Origin: Pseudomonas marincola
GTDB lineage: Bacteria; Pseudomonadota; Gammaproteobacteria; Pseudomonadales; Pseudomonadaceae
DNA length: 64,000 nucleotides
Assembly: GCF_900116605.1 (NCBI RefSeq)
Contig: NZ_FPBC01000014.1
Coordinates: 1 to 64,000 of the forward strand
Direction: 5' to 3'
Below are positions 16,921-25,296 of the stretch, in pieces (the first letter of the stretch is position 1; every line of letters starts with the position of its first letter). The notes beneath the pieces were generated by a model. That model was not told where the DNA came from, made no database searches, and was given only the letters and a program-made list of their open reading frames with translations. Both the position numbers and the translations under genes were made by a program.

Positions 16921-17636
16921 TGAGCGCACAAGCCCTGGTGCAGGCCACCGGCCTGCACACCTATTACGGCAACAGTCATGTGCTGCATGGCGTCGACCTG
17001 CAGATCCAGCCGGGCGAGACCCTGGCGCTGATGGGCCGCAACGGCATGGGCAAGAGCACCACCATTCGCTCGTTGCTCGGCCTGACGCCGGCGCGCCGCG
17101 GCGAGGTGCTGATCCGCGGCGAGCGCTGCAGCGGCCGCGCCACCCACCAGATCATCCGCCGCGGTATCGGCTATGTGCCAGAGGGCCGCGGCATGTTCCC
17201 CAACCTGAGCGTGCGCGAGAGCCTGATCATGGCCGCCCGCCCGGGCCTGGACGGGCGCCGCGACTGGAACCTGGAGCGGGTGCTGGCGACCTTCCCGCGC
17301 CTGGCCGAGCGCTTCTCCCACCTGAGCGGCAACCTTTCCGGCGGCGAGCAGCAGATGGTCGCCATCGGCCGCGCGTTGCTGACCAACCCCGAACTGATGA
17401 TCCTCGACGAGGCCACCGAGGGCCTGGCGCCCTTGATCCGCAAGGAGATCTGGGACGTGATCCGCCTGATCAAGGCCAGCGGTATCGCCACTCTGGTGGT
17501 GGACAAGAACGTCAACGTGCTGCTCGACCTGACCGACCGCAGCATGATCATGGTCAAGGGACGGGTGGTGTTCGACGGGCCCAGCGTCGAGCTGAAGTGC
17601 CAGCCGCAGATCCTCCAGGAACATATTGGCCTGTGA
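16920..17636 (+). CDS. livF: ABC transporter ATP-binding protein LivF
   Basis: 238 residues, second ATPase of the importer. Walker A GRNGMGKST, Q-loop region YVPEGRGMFPNLSV, signature LSGGEQQMVAIGRAL, Walker B LMILDEATEGLAP. The switch position reads VVDKNVN, with Lys-Asn where most ATPases have His; this variant is seen in a subgroup of LivF proteins. Start ATG shares its A with the livG stop. A chemoreceptor-like gene follows after 17 bases. Confidence 0.92.
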   Translation: MSAQALVQATGLHTYYGNSHVLHGVDLQIQPGETLALMGRNGMGKSTTIRSLLGLTPARRGEVLIRGERCSGRATHQIIRRGIGYVPEGRGMFPNLSVRESLIMAARPGLDGRRDWNLERVLATFPRLAERFSHLSGNLSGGEQQMVAIGRALLTNPELMILDEATEGLAPLIRKEIWDVIRLIKASGIATLVVDKNVNVLLDLTDRSMIMVKGRVVFDGPSVELKCQPQILQEHIGL

Positions 17637-17653
17637 CGCCGGGGAGACTGACG

Positions 17654-18568
17654 ATGAACGAGAAGACCGACGCCCCTGCCCGAAACTGGCAGAAGCCGCT
17701 GGCGGCGTTGCTGCAAGCGACGGCGGCGCTGGCCGCAGCCGGCCTGCTGCTGTTGGACAGCGGCCTGCACGGCCCACTGGCGGCCCTGGCGCTGGCCGGC
17801 GTCGCCCTGGCCGGCCTGCTCTACCACAGGTTGCCGCCGATCCTGGTCGAGTTGCCGCCACCAGCGCCAGCGCCAGCGCCGCCACCGGCGCCTGAGCCTG
17901 AACCGCCGGTGCTGCTGGCGGCGCCTGCTCCCGAGCCGCCTTCCGACCCTGGCCTGCCGCTACGCGCACCCCTGGCGAAGTTGCTCGAGAGCATCCTGCG
18001 CACCGAGCAGGACATGCTCTTCGCCACTGAACTGGCGCGCGCGGGCGGAGAAAAGGTGCAGTTCAGCGCCGCCAGCATCCAGGCCTGCGAGGCGGCGATC
18101 CGCGAGCTGGCCGGCTACATGGGCACCATCGATCAGGTATTCGACGAACTGTCGCAACAGTCGATGCGCATCGGCGCCATCGTCGGCAGCATCCAGGACA
18201 TCGCCAAGCAGACCAACCTGCTGGCGCTCAACGCGGCCATCGAGGCGGCCCGCGCCGGTGAGCATGGCCGCGGCTTCGCCGTAGTCGCCGACGAAGTGCG
18301 TCACCTGGCCCAGCGCGCCAACGAGTCCAGCGGCGAGATCCAGCAGATCGCCGGCAGCCTGCAGAAGTCGGCGCAGGAGGCGCGGACGGGAGTCGAACAC
18401 ATCGGCCAGTCCACCAGCACCGGCCTGGAGAAGTCCGCCGCGGCCCTGGGCGCCATGGCAGAGATGCGTGCCGGCGCCGCGGTGCGGCTGGAGACGGTCG
18501 AGCGCATCGTTCGGCGCCTGAATGAGCAGCGCACCTTGACCCAGGACATGGTCGAGCTGCTGGGTTAG
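17654..18568 (+). CDS. Methyl-accepting chemotaxis protein-like signalling protein without periplasmic sensor
   Basis: 304 residues. Two hydrophobic segments (about 15-35 and 38-55) separated by only a few residues form a membrane hairpin with no ligand domain. A Pro/Ala/Glu-rich linker (about 60-105) follows, then a coiled-coil MCP signalling domain with the conserved tip IAKQTNLLALNAAIEAARAG and GFAVVADEVRHLAQR. It is shorter than typical receptors and would have to sense through the membrane, the linker or a partner. Being the last gene of a liv operon suggests coupling to uptake of the transporter's substrate. An ATG at 17654 with GGGGAG upstream is the start. Confidence 0.85.
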   Translation: MNEKTDAPARNWQKPLAALLQATAALAAAGLLLLDSGLHGPLAALALAGVALAGLLYHRLPPILVELPPPAPAPAPPPAPEPEPPVLLAAPAPEPPSDPGLPLRAPLAKLLESILRTEQDMLFATELARAGGEKVQFSAASIQACEAAIRELAGYMGTIDQVFDELSQQSMRIGAIVGSIQDIAKQTNLLALNAAIEAARAGEHGRGFAVVADEVRHLAQRANESSGEIQQIAGSLQKSAQEARTGVEHIGQSTSTGLEKSAAALGAMAEMRAGAAVRLETVERIVRRLNEQRTLTQDMVELLG

Positions 18569-18613
18569 CGGGCTATCGCTGAAGTGGGCACCTTGCGACC
18601 CCATCGTTGTGAC

Positions 18614-18718
18614 GCAGTCTTCGTCAGCCGATTCGACTGGCTGTGGAATCACGATCTGCAGCAAGACCTGAACTTGGCCTACAGCCGTTTAGGCTGGAAA
18701 GCGGCCCTGGCCGCATGA
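18614..18718 (+). pseudogene. 3' remnant of a salicylate hydroxylase (nahG-like) gene
   Basis: The frame ending in TGA at 18716 reads FVSRFDWLWNHDLQQDLN and then LAYSRLGWKAALAA. This matches the last residues of the complete NahG in this window (SRFDWLWNHDLDADVRDAR, then ARLGW). Upstream of 18614 the similarity stops abruptly at the end of the mcp gene. It is a second, different nahG allele of which only the tail survived. Confidence 0.75.
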
Positions 18719-18722
18719 CTCC

Positions 18723-18890
18723 GCCATTGCCGTGGACGTGATGCCTTCTCGCCTGGAGTTGGCTCGCAGGGTGGGCACAACGCCCATCTTCAATAGCCGG
18801 GTAGCAGATCCGGCTACGCGTAGTCGCGCAATCACTGACGCAGCTGCGCAGCGCAGTCCCATTCTGCGTATGCCCGGAGCTGCCGACTGA
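18723..18890 (+). pseudogene. Remnant of a zinc-type (benzyl/aryl) alcohol dehydrogenase gene
   Basis: 55 open codons ending in TGA read IAVDVMPSRLELARRVG, then TTPIFNSRVADPATR. This is the end of the NAD-binding fold of medium-chain alcohol dehydrogenases (pattern: I..VD..PSRLELA..LGAT..IN....DP). Nothing of the N- or C-terminal parts remains. It sits between the nahG tail and nahF, as would be expected from the debris of an alcohol-aldehyde-acid pathway. Confidence 0.6.
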
Positions 18891-18936
18891 ATGCGGTCGC
18901 GTCACACAATTTTCCTACTGTCTAAAAGGTCTAGAA

Positions 18937-20388
18937 ATGAGTGCACAACTGGTAATCGACAATATCAAGCTGGACGCTACCGGAGGCAAGACGATCCAAC
19001 GGCTTGACCCTGTGTCCGCCAAACTGGTCAGCACTGCGGCTGCCTGCACCCTGGAAGACGCAAAACGGCTCGCGGCCTCATCCGAGCGAGCATTCCGCAA
19101 ATGGTCCAAGACCGGACCGACCGAGCGGCGTCGTCTCCTGCTCGCAGCAGCGGATGTCCTCGAGGCCAAGATGTCGGAATTCTGCCGGATCATGGCTGAG
19201 GAAATTGGCGCATCGCAGCTCTGGGCGCAGTTCAACGTAGGTGCATCGGCGAATCTGCTGCGCGAGGCTGCAGCGCTCACTACTCAAATCAAGGGTGAGA
19301 CGATTCCAACCGATAAGCTTGGCGCTTTCTCGTTGACGCTTCGCCAGCCGGTGGGCACCGTGCTGAGCATTGTGCCGTGGAATGGGCCGGTGATCCTGGG
19401 GGCTCGCGCTATCGCGTATCCGCTGGCGTGCGGCAATACCGTGATCTTCAAAGGCTCGGAAAACAGTCCTCGCACTCATGCCCTTGTGGCCGATGCCTTC
19501 ATTGAGGCAGGCCTGCCGGCGGGTGTGCTCAATTTCCTGATTACCGCGCCCGAAGACGCATCGGCTGTCACCGAAGCGTTGGTGGCCCACGATACCGTGC
19601 GCCGGGTCAACTTCACGGGCTCCACCAAGGTCGGCCGCATGATCGCCGAAACCTGTGCGTCCCATCTCAAGCGCTGTTTGTTGGAGTTGGGTGGCAAGGC
19701 TCCTTTCGTAGTGCTGGAGGATGCCGATATCGACGGCGCAGTGAATGCCGCAGTATTCGGCTCGTTCCTGTATCAAGGGCAAATCTGCATGTCGACCGAG
19801 CGTTTCGTGGTCGATCAGCGTGTTGCCGACGAATTCGTGAGTAAGTTTTCCGAGCGAATCGGCAAACTGGAGCTTGGCGACCCCACCGCATCTCCGACCT
19901 GCGTAGTCGGACCGGTCATCGCCCAGGGCTCGGTAAAGCGGATCAACCATCTGATCGAAGATGCGCTCGGCAAAGGGGCTGTCATCGCCGCGGGCGGTAT
20001 CGCCGACAGTGCCTTGATGCAGCCCACGCTAGTCGACCGCGTGACCAAGGACATGGAAATCTACGACGAGGAAACCTTTGGTCCTATTACCACGATCGTT
20101 CGTGTCGACGGGGCAGAGGAGGCGTTGGAAGTGGCCAATGACACGGCTTATGGCCTCTCATCTGCAATTTTCAGCGCCAATGTCTCCAAAGCGCTTGAGC
20201 TGGCAAGTCGGTTGGATGCAGGTTGTGTCCACATCAACGGCGCCACCGTACAAAACGAAGCGCAGGCCCCCTATGGTGGTATGAAGCAGAGTGGATACGG
20301 CCGTTTCGATGGAAGCGCTGTGATTGACGAGTTCACAGAAATCAAGTGGGTCACTGTTGAGCCATCTGATCAGCCTTATCCCTTCTGA
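18937..20388 (+). CDS. nahF: Salicylaldehyde dehydrogenase (NAD+)
   Basis: 483 residues. Oxidises salicylaldehyde (and often other aromatic aldehydes) to the acid. It follows NahF closely along its whole length: GPTERRRLLLAAADVLE, ETIPTDKLGAFSLTLRQPVG, the Glu in CLLELGGKAPF, the Cys in YQGQICMSTERFVVD, and the family end VIDEFTEIKW...YPF. AAGGT lies before the ATG. Upstream are remnants of an alcohol dehydrogenase and a nahG; the complete nahG lies 5 kb downstream. The gene looks intact and would supply salicylate to NahG. Confidence 0.9.
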   Translation: MSAQLVIDNIKLDATGGKTIQRLDPVSAKLVSTAAACTLEDAKRLAASSERAFRKWSKTGPTERRRLLLAAADVLEAKMSEFCRIMAEEIGASQLWAQFNVGASANLLREAAALTTQIKGETIPTDKLGAFSLTLRQPVGTVLSIVPWNGPVILGARAIAYPLACGNTVIFKGSENSPRTHALVADAFIEAGLPAGVLNFLITAPEDASAVTEALVAHDTVRRVNFTGSTKVGRMIAETCASHLKRCLLELGGKAPFVVLEDADIDGAVNAAVFGSFLYQGQICMSTERFVVDQRVADEFVSKFSERIGKLELGDPTASPTCVVGPVIAQGSVKRINHLIEDALGKGAVIAAGGIADSALMQPTLVDRVTKDMEIYDEETFGPITTIVRVDGAEEALEVANDTAYGLSSAIFSANVSKALELASRLDAGCVHINGATVQNEAQAPYGGMKQSGYGRFDGSAVIDEFTEIKWVTVEPSDQPYPF

Positions 20389-20610
20389 TGTTTCGGGGCC
20401 GGCGGAGCAAGTGGATTCGCCGGTTCACGCGCGTTCGCATCATTTCTCCCAGATGATCGTAAAACGCTCGGATCCACGGCCAAGCGCGTCTTGCCGCGAA
20501 AGTGTTGCACGCGTGATAACAAATTGTAGCGGTGCGCGGTCGCCGGCTTTGTGTACGAGCAGGAAAAACGCGCGCTGATCTGACAATCGCCGTGGCCGCA
20601 GCTGTTGGCT
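20389..20610. other. Spacer between nahF and the convergent efflux genes
   Basis: 222 bases. No gene or clear terminator recognised. Imperfect GC-rich repeats are present, but none with a T-run. Confidence 0.35.
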
Positions 20611-21687
20611 TCAATGGCTGCTGTGGCGAGTAGTGACAAAGCGGTTGAGCAAGCGGTGCACCATGAACACGACGAACAGGGTCAACAGCACCGAGACACA
20701 CACCGAACTCAGCCGGTAGAGGGTCGCAAATATGATGTCGTGGCTGGGCGTAAGCGACTGGCCGAACAGGATGGCCAGGGTGGTCAAAGCGCCGAAGCCG
20801 ACGCCGGGCACCCCCTTTTCCAGCATGTGCCAGCGCGCGCAGACCATGGCGGCGATCCATAGCAGCAGGGCGACCAGCGGCAGTAGGTCGTGGTGATCAT
20901 AGAGCAGCAGCATGATCAGCAGGGCAATCACGCAGCCGAGCAGGGTGCCATGCGCACGGGTACGGCCGGCGAAGCGTGAGCCGTTCCAGTGCATGGGAAA
21001 CAACAGCAGGATGCTGGCGACCTGAGCCGACAGCGAGTCCTGCAGATCCAGGCACTGGAATACGCTGAACGACAGCGTCGCCACCGTTGCCCCGAGCAGT
21101 GCCTCGTGGCGCCGACTGGCGCGGTCTTTGGGCGGCGGCGTGCGTGCGGGGCGCGGCTCGCAGTCGGGAAACAGGTAGAACATCAGCACGGCGATCGCTG
21201 CGGCCAGCACGATGGCCAGGCCATTGCTCCCAAGCATGGCGATGACGTCGGTGTGCGGGTAGCTGGCGAAGTTCAGCTGGATCGACAGAAATACTGCGCC
21301 GAGGGCGCCGAACAGGAAGTTCGGGCCGCTGGCCATCAGCGCGAAACGGTAGAGAAACAGCAAGAACACCAGCGGAATCATCAGCAGCGGTCGGCCGCCG
21401 AACAGACCGTAGAGCAACGCGACCTCCAGGCTGACGACCAGTCCCTGGGTGAAGAACTGGCGCATCAGGTGGGCAGTCAGGCGCGGCACCAGGCCGAGCA
21501 GTAGCATCGGATAGACGCAGAAGAAGGCACCGTACTGCAGGTCGAACAGCTTGCACAGGACAAAGGCCAGACTGCCGCCAGTGGCGATGCGCAGACACTG
21601 GCGCAGGTCGTTCTTGCCCAGTGACAAACGGGGCGCTGTGGCCCTTTCGGCAAGTGTGTGTGCCGCCGCGGAGGGTTCAGTAGACAT
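20611..21687 (-). CDS. FUSC/DUF2955-family inner-membrane protein of an aromatic-acid efflux system
   Basis: 358 residues with about ten hydrophobic helices in two blocks (about 30-175 and 205-345), the layout of DUF2955/FUSC proteins related to the p-hydroxybenzoate exporter AaeB and fusaric-acid resistance proteins. Its start overlaps the stop of the HlyD-type gene by 11 bases, so the two are co-translated. Placed among salicylate genes, it may relieve aromatic acid stress; substrate is inference. No outer-membrane partner is encoded nearby. Confidence 0.82.
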   Translation of the reverse strand: MSTEPSAAAHTLAERATAPRLSLGKNDLRQCLRIATGGSLAFVLCKLFDLQYGAFFCVYPMLLLGLVPRLTAHLMRQFFTQGLVVSLEVALLYGLFGGRPLLMIPLVFLLFLYRFALMASGPNFLFGALGAVFLSIQLNFASYPHTDVIAMLGSNGLAIVLAAAIAVLMFYLFPDCEPRPARTPPPKDRASRRHEALLGATVATLSFSVFQCLDLQDSLSAQVASILLLFPMHWNGSRFAGRTRAHGTLLGCVIALLIMLLLYDHHDLLPLVALLLWIAAMVCARWHMLEKGVPGVGFGALTTLAILFGQSLTPSHDIIFATLYRLSSVCVSVLLTLFVVFMVHRLLNRFVTTRHSSH

Positions 21688-22738
21688 AGTGCAACCAACT
21701 GATCAGGCGGATCTGCAGCGTAGCGGCGAGGTTCACCAGCGGGTTGTCGAAGGGCTTCAGCTGAACCGTGGCCTTAGCCCCGGTGGGCAGCAGGAACGGC
21801 AGCTCTTCATCGAGTGCCAGGTGCACGCGTTGTCGTTGCGCGTCGCGAACCCAGCGCTCGGATTGCGCGGGCGTTGCCAGCTCGCCGTTGGCATCGATCT
21901 GGCCTTCCCGGACTCCGGCGTCGAAATGACTGACCCGGGCGCTGAACAGCTCGCCTGGACGGGCGTCGAATACGACCACGGCTGGGGTGTCGACGCCGAT
22001 GTAGCGCAGGGACTTCTCGCGGAAGTCGGCGATGATGTCCAGGCGGTCCTCGACCAGAGCGGCCACCGGCGTTCCTGCCGCGACGAAGGTGCCGGGGGTG
22101 AGCTGCAGGTTGCTGAGCACGCCGCCACGTTCGGCGCGAACCTCGCTGTAGTCCCGCTGCAGGTGCGCCCGGAGCAGTGCATTGCGGGCTTGGCGTAGCC
22201 GTAGATTGGCACCGTCGGCGCCGCCGCGACGGGCCTGCAGTTCACGGACTCTGGCCTGCGCCGTACGCAGTTGGGCCTGGGCCATCAGATGCTGCGCTTC
22301 GGCCGCATCGTAGGCCTGGCGCGAGACATGCTGGCGTTCGAGCAGGCGCGACAGGCGTAGGGCCTGAGCGCCCGACTCGTTCGACTTGGCTTGGGCCGCG
22401 CTGACCTCGGCACGGGCGGCGGCCAGCAGGGCATCGAGTTCAGTGTTGTCCTGGTGTGCCTGTTCGAGCGCCAACTCGGCCCGCTGCACCTCCAGCTCGA
22501 ATGGCTGCGGATCGAGGCGAAACAGTAACTGGCCAGGTTGTACGTACTGGTTATTGCTCACCGCCAGCTCACTGACCTGGCCTGCGACCCGCGGCGCGAC
22601 CTTCAGTACCGGTCGGGTCAACTGCGCCTGTGGTGTCAACGGCATGCTCAGGTCGGCGGTTAGGAAGTAGATGAAGCAACAGGCTAGGGCCGAGATAGCG
22701 ATTTGAACCCAGCGGGCAAATCGTTGATCGGGAGTCAT
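21677..22738 (-). CDS. HlyD-family periplasmic adaptor (membrane fusion protein)
   Basis: 353 residues. One N-terminal membrane anchor (about 10-28), then the lipoyl/barrel half-motif LKVAPRVAGQVSELAVSNNQ, a long alpha-helical coiled coil (about 85-190) and the second barrel half GVLSNLQLTPGTFVAAGTPV. It links the inner-membrane transporter to an outer-membrane channel. Start: ATG at 22738 with GAGGT eight bases before it; the frame extends upstream without a credible start. It is divergent from the LysR gene. Confidence 0.87.
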   Translation of the reverse strand: MTPDQRFARWVQIAISALACCFIYFLTADLSMPLTPQAQLTRPVLKVAPRVAGQVSELAVSNNQYVQPGQLLFRLDPQPFELEVQRAELALEQAHQDNTELDALLAAARAEVSAAQAKSNESGAQALRLSRLLERQHVSRQAYDAAEAQHLMAQAQLRTAQARVRELQARRGGADGANLRLRQARNALLRAHLQRDYSEVRAERGGVLSNLQLTPGTFVAAGTPVAALVEDRLDIIADFREKSLRYIGVDTPAVVVFDARPGELFSARVSHFDAGVREGQIDANGELATPAQSERWVRDAQRQRVHLALDEELPFLLPTGAKATVQLKPFDNPLVNLAATLQIRLISWLHYVY

Positions 22739-22885
22739 GAATACCTCGGTTAAGCAAAGCGTCGGGGGACGGGCGCACGCTGGAAAGTCCGGGCCGGCCC
22801 GCGAAGGCGGCAGTATATTTCCCATGCTTTCATGCAAAAATAGCCGTCTTATGCAAAGAACACTTACTAAATAGGTAACAGTCAG

Positions 22886-23821
22886 ATGGATGTTTTTCAG
22901 GCAATGCGGGTGTTTACTCGCGTGGTGGACGCGGGCACCTTCACGGCTGCTGCACAGACGCTGGGCTTGTCCACCGCGCAGGTGTCGCGGCAGGTGTCCG
23001 AACTCGAAAGTCATCTGCAGGCACGCCTACTGCAACGTACCACCCGCCGGCTGGGGCTGACCGAGGTAGGCAGCCGTTACCTGGAGCGCTGTCGGCATAT
23101 TCTCAGCGAGCTGGAAGACGCTGGCGCCGAGGCCGGTGGTGCCTACCTGATGCCCAGGGGGCGCCTGCGGGTGCACGCGATCACCGGTTTGGGCACCCAT
23201 CTACTTGCACCCTTGGCCGCCCGCTATAGCGAGCTCTACCCGGAAGTGAACCTTGAGCTGACGCTCTCCCAGCGCCACCCTGACCTGCTCGAGGAGGGGC
23301 AGGATGTGGTCATTACTCTGGCCCGGGAGTTGCCCGACTCCGAACTGGTCGCTCAACTGCTCGGCACTACCTACAGCGTGGTCTGTGCGGCGCCGAGCTA
23401 CCTGGGGCAGCACGGTATTCCGATGACTCTCGACGAGCTGAGCCAGCATCGCTGCCTGCGCCTGCTCGACCCGGTTTTTGGCGACAGCTGGACCTTTACC
23501 GACAACGGCGTCGAGCGGGCGATCCGTCTGGGAGAAACATTTCAGGTCAACGTCGCCGAGGCGATGGCCCAGGCGGCAGGAGAGGGTATGGGTATTTGCG
23601 TACTGCCGGACCTGATAGCGGCCAAGGCCTTCGCACAGGGCCGACTGGTACGCCTGCTGGCCGAACATCGCCTGCACGAGCGGGGTATCTATGCGCTGTA
23701 CCCGTCGCGGCGCTTTCTCGATGCCAAGGTGAGAACCTGGGTGGAGTTCCTCAAGGAGCAATTACCCCTGGTATTCCGCGGTAATCGAACCCTGGTGGAA
23801 AACCCCACCTATTGGGCGTGA
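22886..23821 (+). CDS. LysR-family regulator of the efflux pair
   Basis: 311 residues. N-terminal winged helix MDVFQAMRVFTRVVDAGTFT, recognition helix around AAAQTLGLSTAQVSRQVSELE, then the two-lobed effector domain. Sequence type is the broad DsdC/AaeR-like LysR group (RTTRRLGLTEVG). It is divergently transcribed from the HlyD-FUSC pair, the standard arrangement for a LysR regulator and its target, so it probably activates efflux on an aromatic acid. The 147-base intergenic region will hold the operator; I could not single out a T-N11-A box with confidence. Confidence 0.87.
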   Translation: MDVFQAMRVFTRVVDAGTFTAAAQTLGLSTAQVSRQVSELESHLQARLLQRTTRRLGLTEVGSRYLERCRHILSELEDAGAEAGGAYLMPRGRLRVHAITGLGTHLLAPLAARYSELYPEVNLELTLSQRHPDLLEEGQDVVITLARELPDSELVAQLLGTTYSVVCAAPSYLGQHGIPMTLDELSQHRCLRLLDPVFGDSWTFTDNGVERAIRLGETFQVNVAEAMAQAAGEGMGICVLPDLIAAKAFAQGRLVRLLAEHRLHERGIYALYPSRRFLDAKVRTWVEFLKEQLPLVFRGNRTLVENPTYWA

Positions 23822-23977
23822 CCCTGGGAGCAAACCGGTGTGGCCAGGGTTGATGCCCTGTCGCTTAGCGCTCTTCGATTATTACGCTAAAGGCAAAACT
23901 ACCTTGCCTGGAGTTCGCTGTTTCTTGCCGGAACCACTCCTTAAGCTGATGCTCATCGAGTCATTACGAGGTGCAGC

Positions 23978-24205
23978 ATGAAAGCAAGATACTGGATGAT
24001 CGGCGTGACACTTGTCGCTCAGTGGGCAGTCGCCGACGATGCGCAGCCATACCATTATGGCCAGGCCATGGATGTCGCCAGGGTCATTTCGATCGAGATG
24101 CCTCAGGGCTGTGAGGTGGGCGAGGCGACCATGGTCTATGAGGATTCACACGGCGAGATCCATACCCTGGTGTATCTGCGCCAGGGCGAGAGCTGCGTGT
24201 ATTGA
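23978..24205 (+). CDS. DUF2790 small periplasmic protein
   Basis: 75 residues with a signal peptide (cleavage probably after AVA). The mature part has the DUF2790 pattern: YHYGQAMDVARVISIEMP, a Cys, then ATMVYEDSHGE and a final Cys (GESCVY). The two Cys may form a disulfide. The family is nearly confined to Pseudomonas and has no known function; copies often accompany metal- or stress-related genes. GAGGTGCAGC before the ATG is a good ribosome site. Confidence 0.8.
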   Translation: MKARYWMIGVTLVAQWAVADDAQPYHYGQAMDVARVISIEMPQGCEVGEATMVYEDSHGEIHTLVYLRQGESCVY

Positions 24206-24278
24206 GTCCGTCGCAGGACTCGGCAGTCAGCCCGATCCCTCATGGCAGGCAATGGGCTGTCAGGCACTTCGGGCGCCG

Positions 24279-25181
24279 TCAGTCCGCAAATAGCTCGAAC
24301 ATCAGTTGCCTGAGCCAGCGGTTGGCGGAGTCTCGGTGATACTTGGCGTGCCAGAACAGGTTGATATCGATTTCCGGTAGCTGCACGGGGTGGGGCAGGG
24401 CCACCAAACCGAAGGGCTGGACGCAGCACTCGGCAAAGCGCTCGGGTACCGTGGCCAGCAGATCGGTGCGCTGGAGAATATGGCCCACAGCGACGAAGTG
24501 CGGCACTTCGAGACGGATGTCCCGCTCTATCCCCAGACGCGCCATGTGTGCGTCCACTTCGCCGTGGCCGGTGGTGGCGGCGATGACCCGCACATGACCG
24601 TGAGCGCAGAAGCGCTCCAGCGTGAGCGGCTCGCTGGTGACGGGGTGGTCCTTGCGACACATGCATACGTAACGATGATGGAACAGACGGCGAGTGAAGA
24701 AGCCTGCCTGCAGGTGTGGCAGCAGGCCTACGGCGAGGTCGACGGTGCCGCTCTGCAGCGCCTCGATCAGGGATACGGAGGTGTTGCGCACGGTACTGAT
24801 GCGGCAGCCTGGTGCCAGGCGGGAGAGGGCATCCATCAGGCGCGGGGTGAAGTAGATTTCACCGATATCGGTCATCGCGATGGTGAAGGTGCGTTCGCTG
24901 GTTAGCGGGTCGAAACTGTCTTGGCGACTCAGCGCCTCGCGCAGGGTATGGATGGCCAGCGACACTGGCTCAGCAAGTTGCTGGGCGTAGGGGGTAGGCT
25001 CCATACCCTGATAGGTACGCACGAACAGGTCGTCCTGCAGGGCTGTACGCAGGCGCCTGAGGGCGTTGCTCACGGTGGGCTGGGTCAGACCCAGGCTTTC
25101 CGCGGCGGTGGAGACGCGGCGGTCGATCAGCAACTGGTTGAACACCACTAGCAGGTTCAGATCCAGGTCGCGCAGGTCCAT
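24279..25181 (-). CDS. nahR: LysR-family activator NahR (salicylate-responsive)
   Basis: 300 residues, matching NahR throughout: MDLRDLDLNLLVVFNQLL, SLGLTQPTVSNALRRLRT, FVRTYQGMEPTPYA, ERTFTIAMTDIGEIYF, VDLAVGLLPHLQAGFF, CRKDHPVTSEPLTLERFC and ILQRTDLLATVPERFA. NahR binds upstream of nah and sal promoters and activates them with salicylate. I take the ATG at 25181 (NahR starts MELRDLDL), which has AGG seven bases before it, instead of the ATG at 25193. It is divergent from nahG. Family certain; response to salicylate is very likely. Confidence 0.95.
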   Translation of the reverse strand: MDLRDLDLNLLVVFNQLLIDRRVSTAAESLGLTQPTVSNALRRLRTALQDDLFVRTYQGMEPTPYAQQLAEPVSLAIHTLREALSRQDSFDPLTSERTFTIAMTDIGEIYFTPRLMDALSRLAPGCRISTVRNTSVSLIEALQSGTVDLAVGLLPHLQAGFFTRRLFHHRYVCMCRKDHPVTSEPLTLERFCAHGHVRVIAATTGHGEVDAHMARLGIERDIRLEVPHFVAVGHILQRTDLLATVPERFAECCVQPFGLVALPHPVQLPEIDINLFWHAKYHRDSANRWLRQLMFELFAD

Positions 25182-25206
25182 GGTCTGCCTCATAGGTTGG
25201 TAGGAA

Positions 25207-25223
25207 TATTCAGGTTTGAAATA
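25207..25223. promoter_or_regulatory. Candidate NahR-binding site in the nahR-nahG divergent region
   Basis: TATTCAGGTTTGAAATA is an imperfect dyad with T-N11-A form. It starts with ATTCA like the ATTCAYGCT core known from nah/sal promoters, and lies about 75-90 bases before the nahG start. Only part of the known consensus is kept, so the call is tentative. Confidence 0.45.
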
Positions 25224-25296
25224 GTTTGTATGCAGGCTGCGGTATTTATCAATATTTCTCGTGCGCCCATGATGACTTCACTCCAACAACAACATC

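Noticed and set aside
16890..17969. 359-codon minus-strand frame opposite livF and the mcp gene
   Set aside because: Ala/Gln/Arg-rich shadow frame without motifs.
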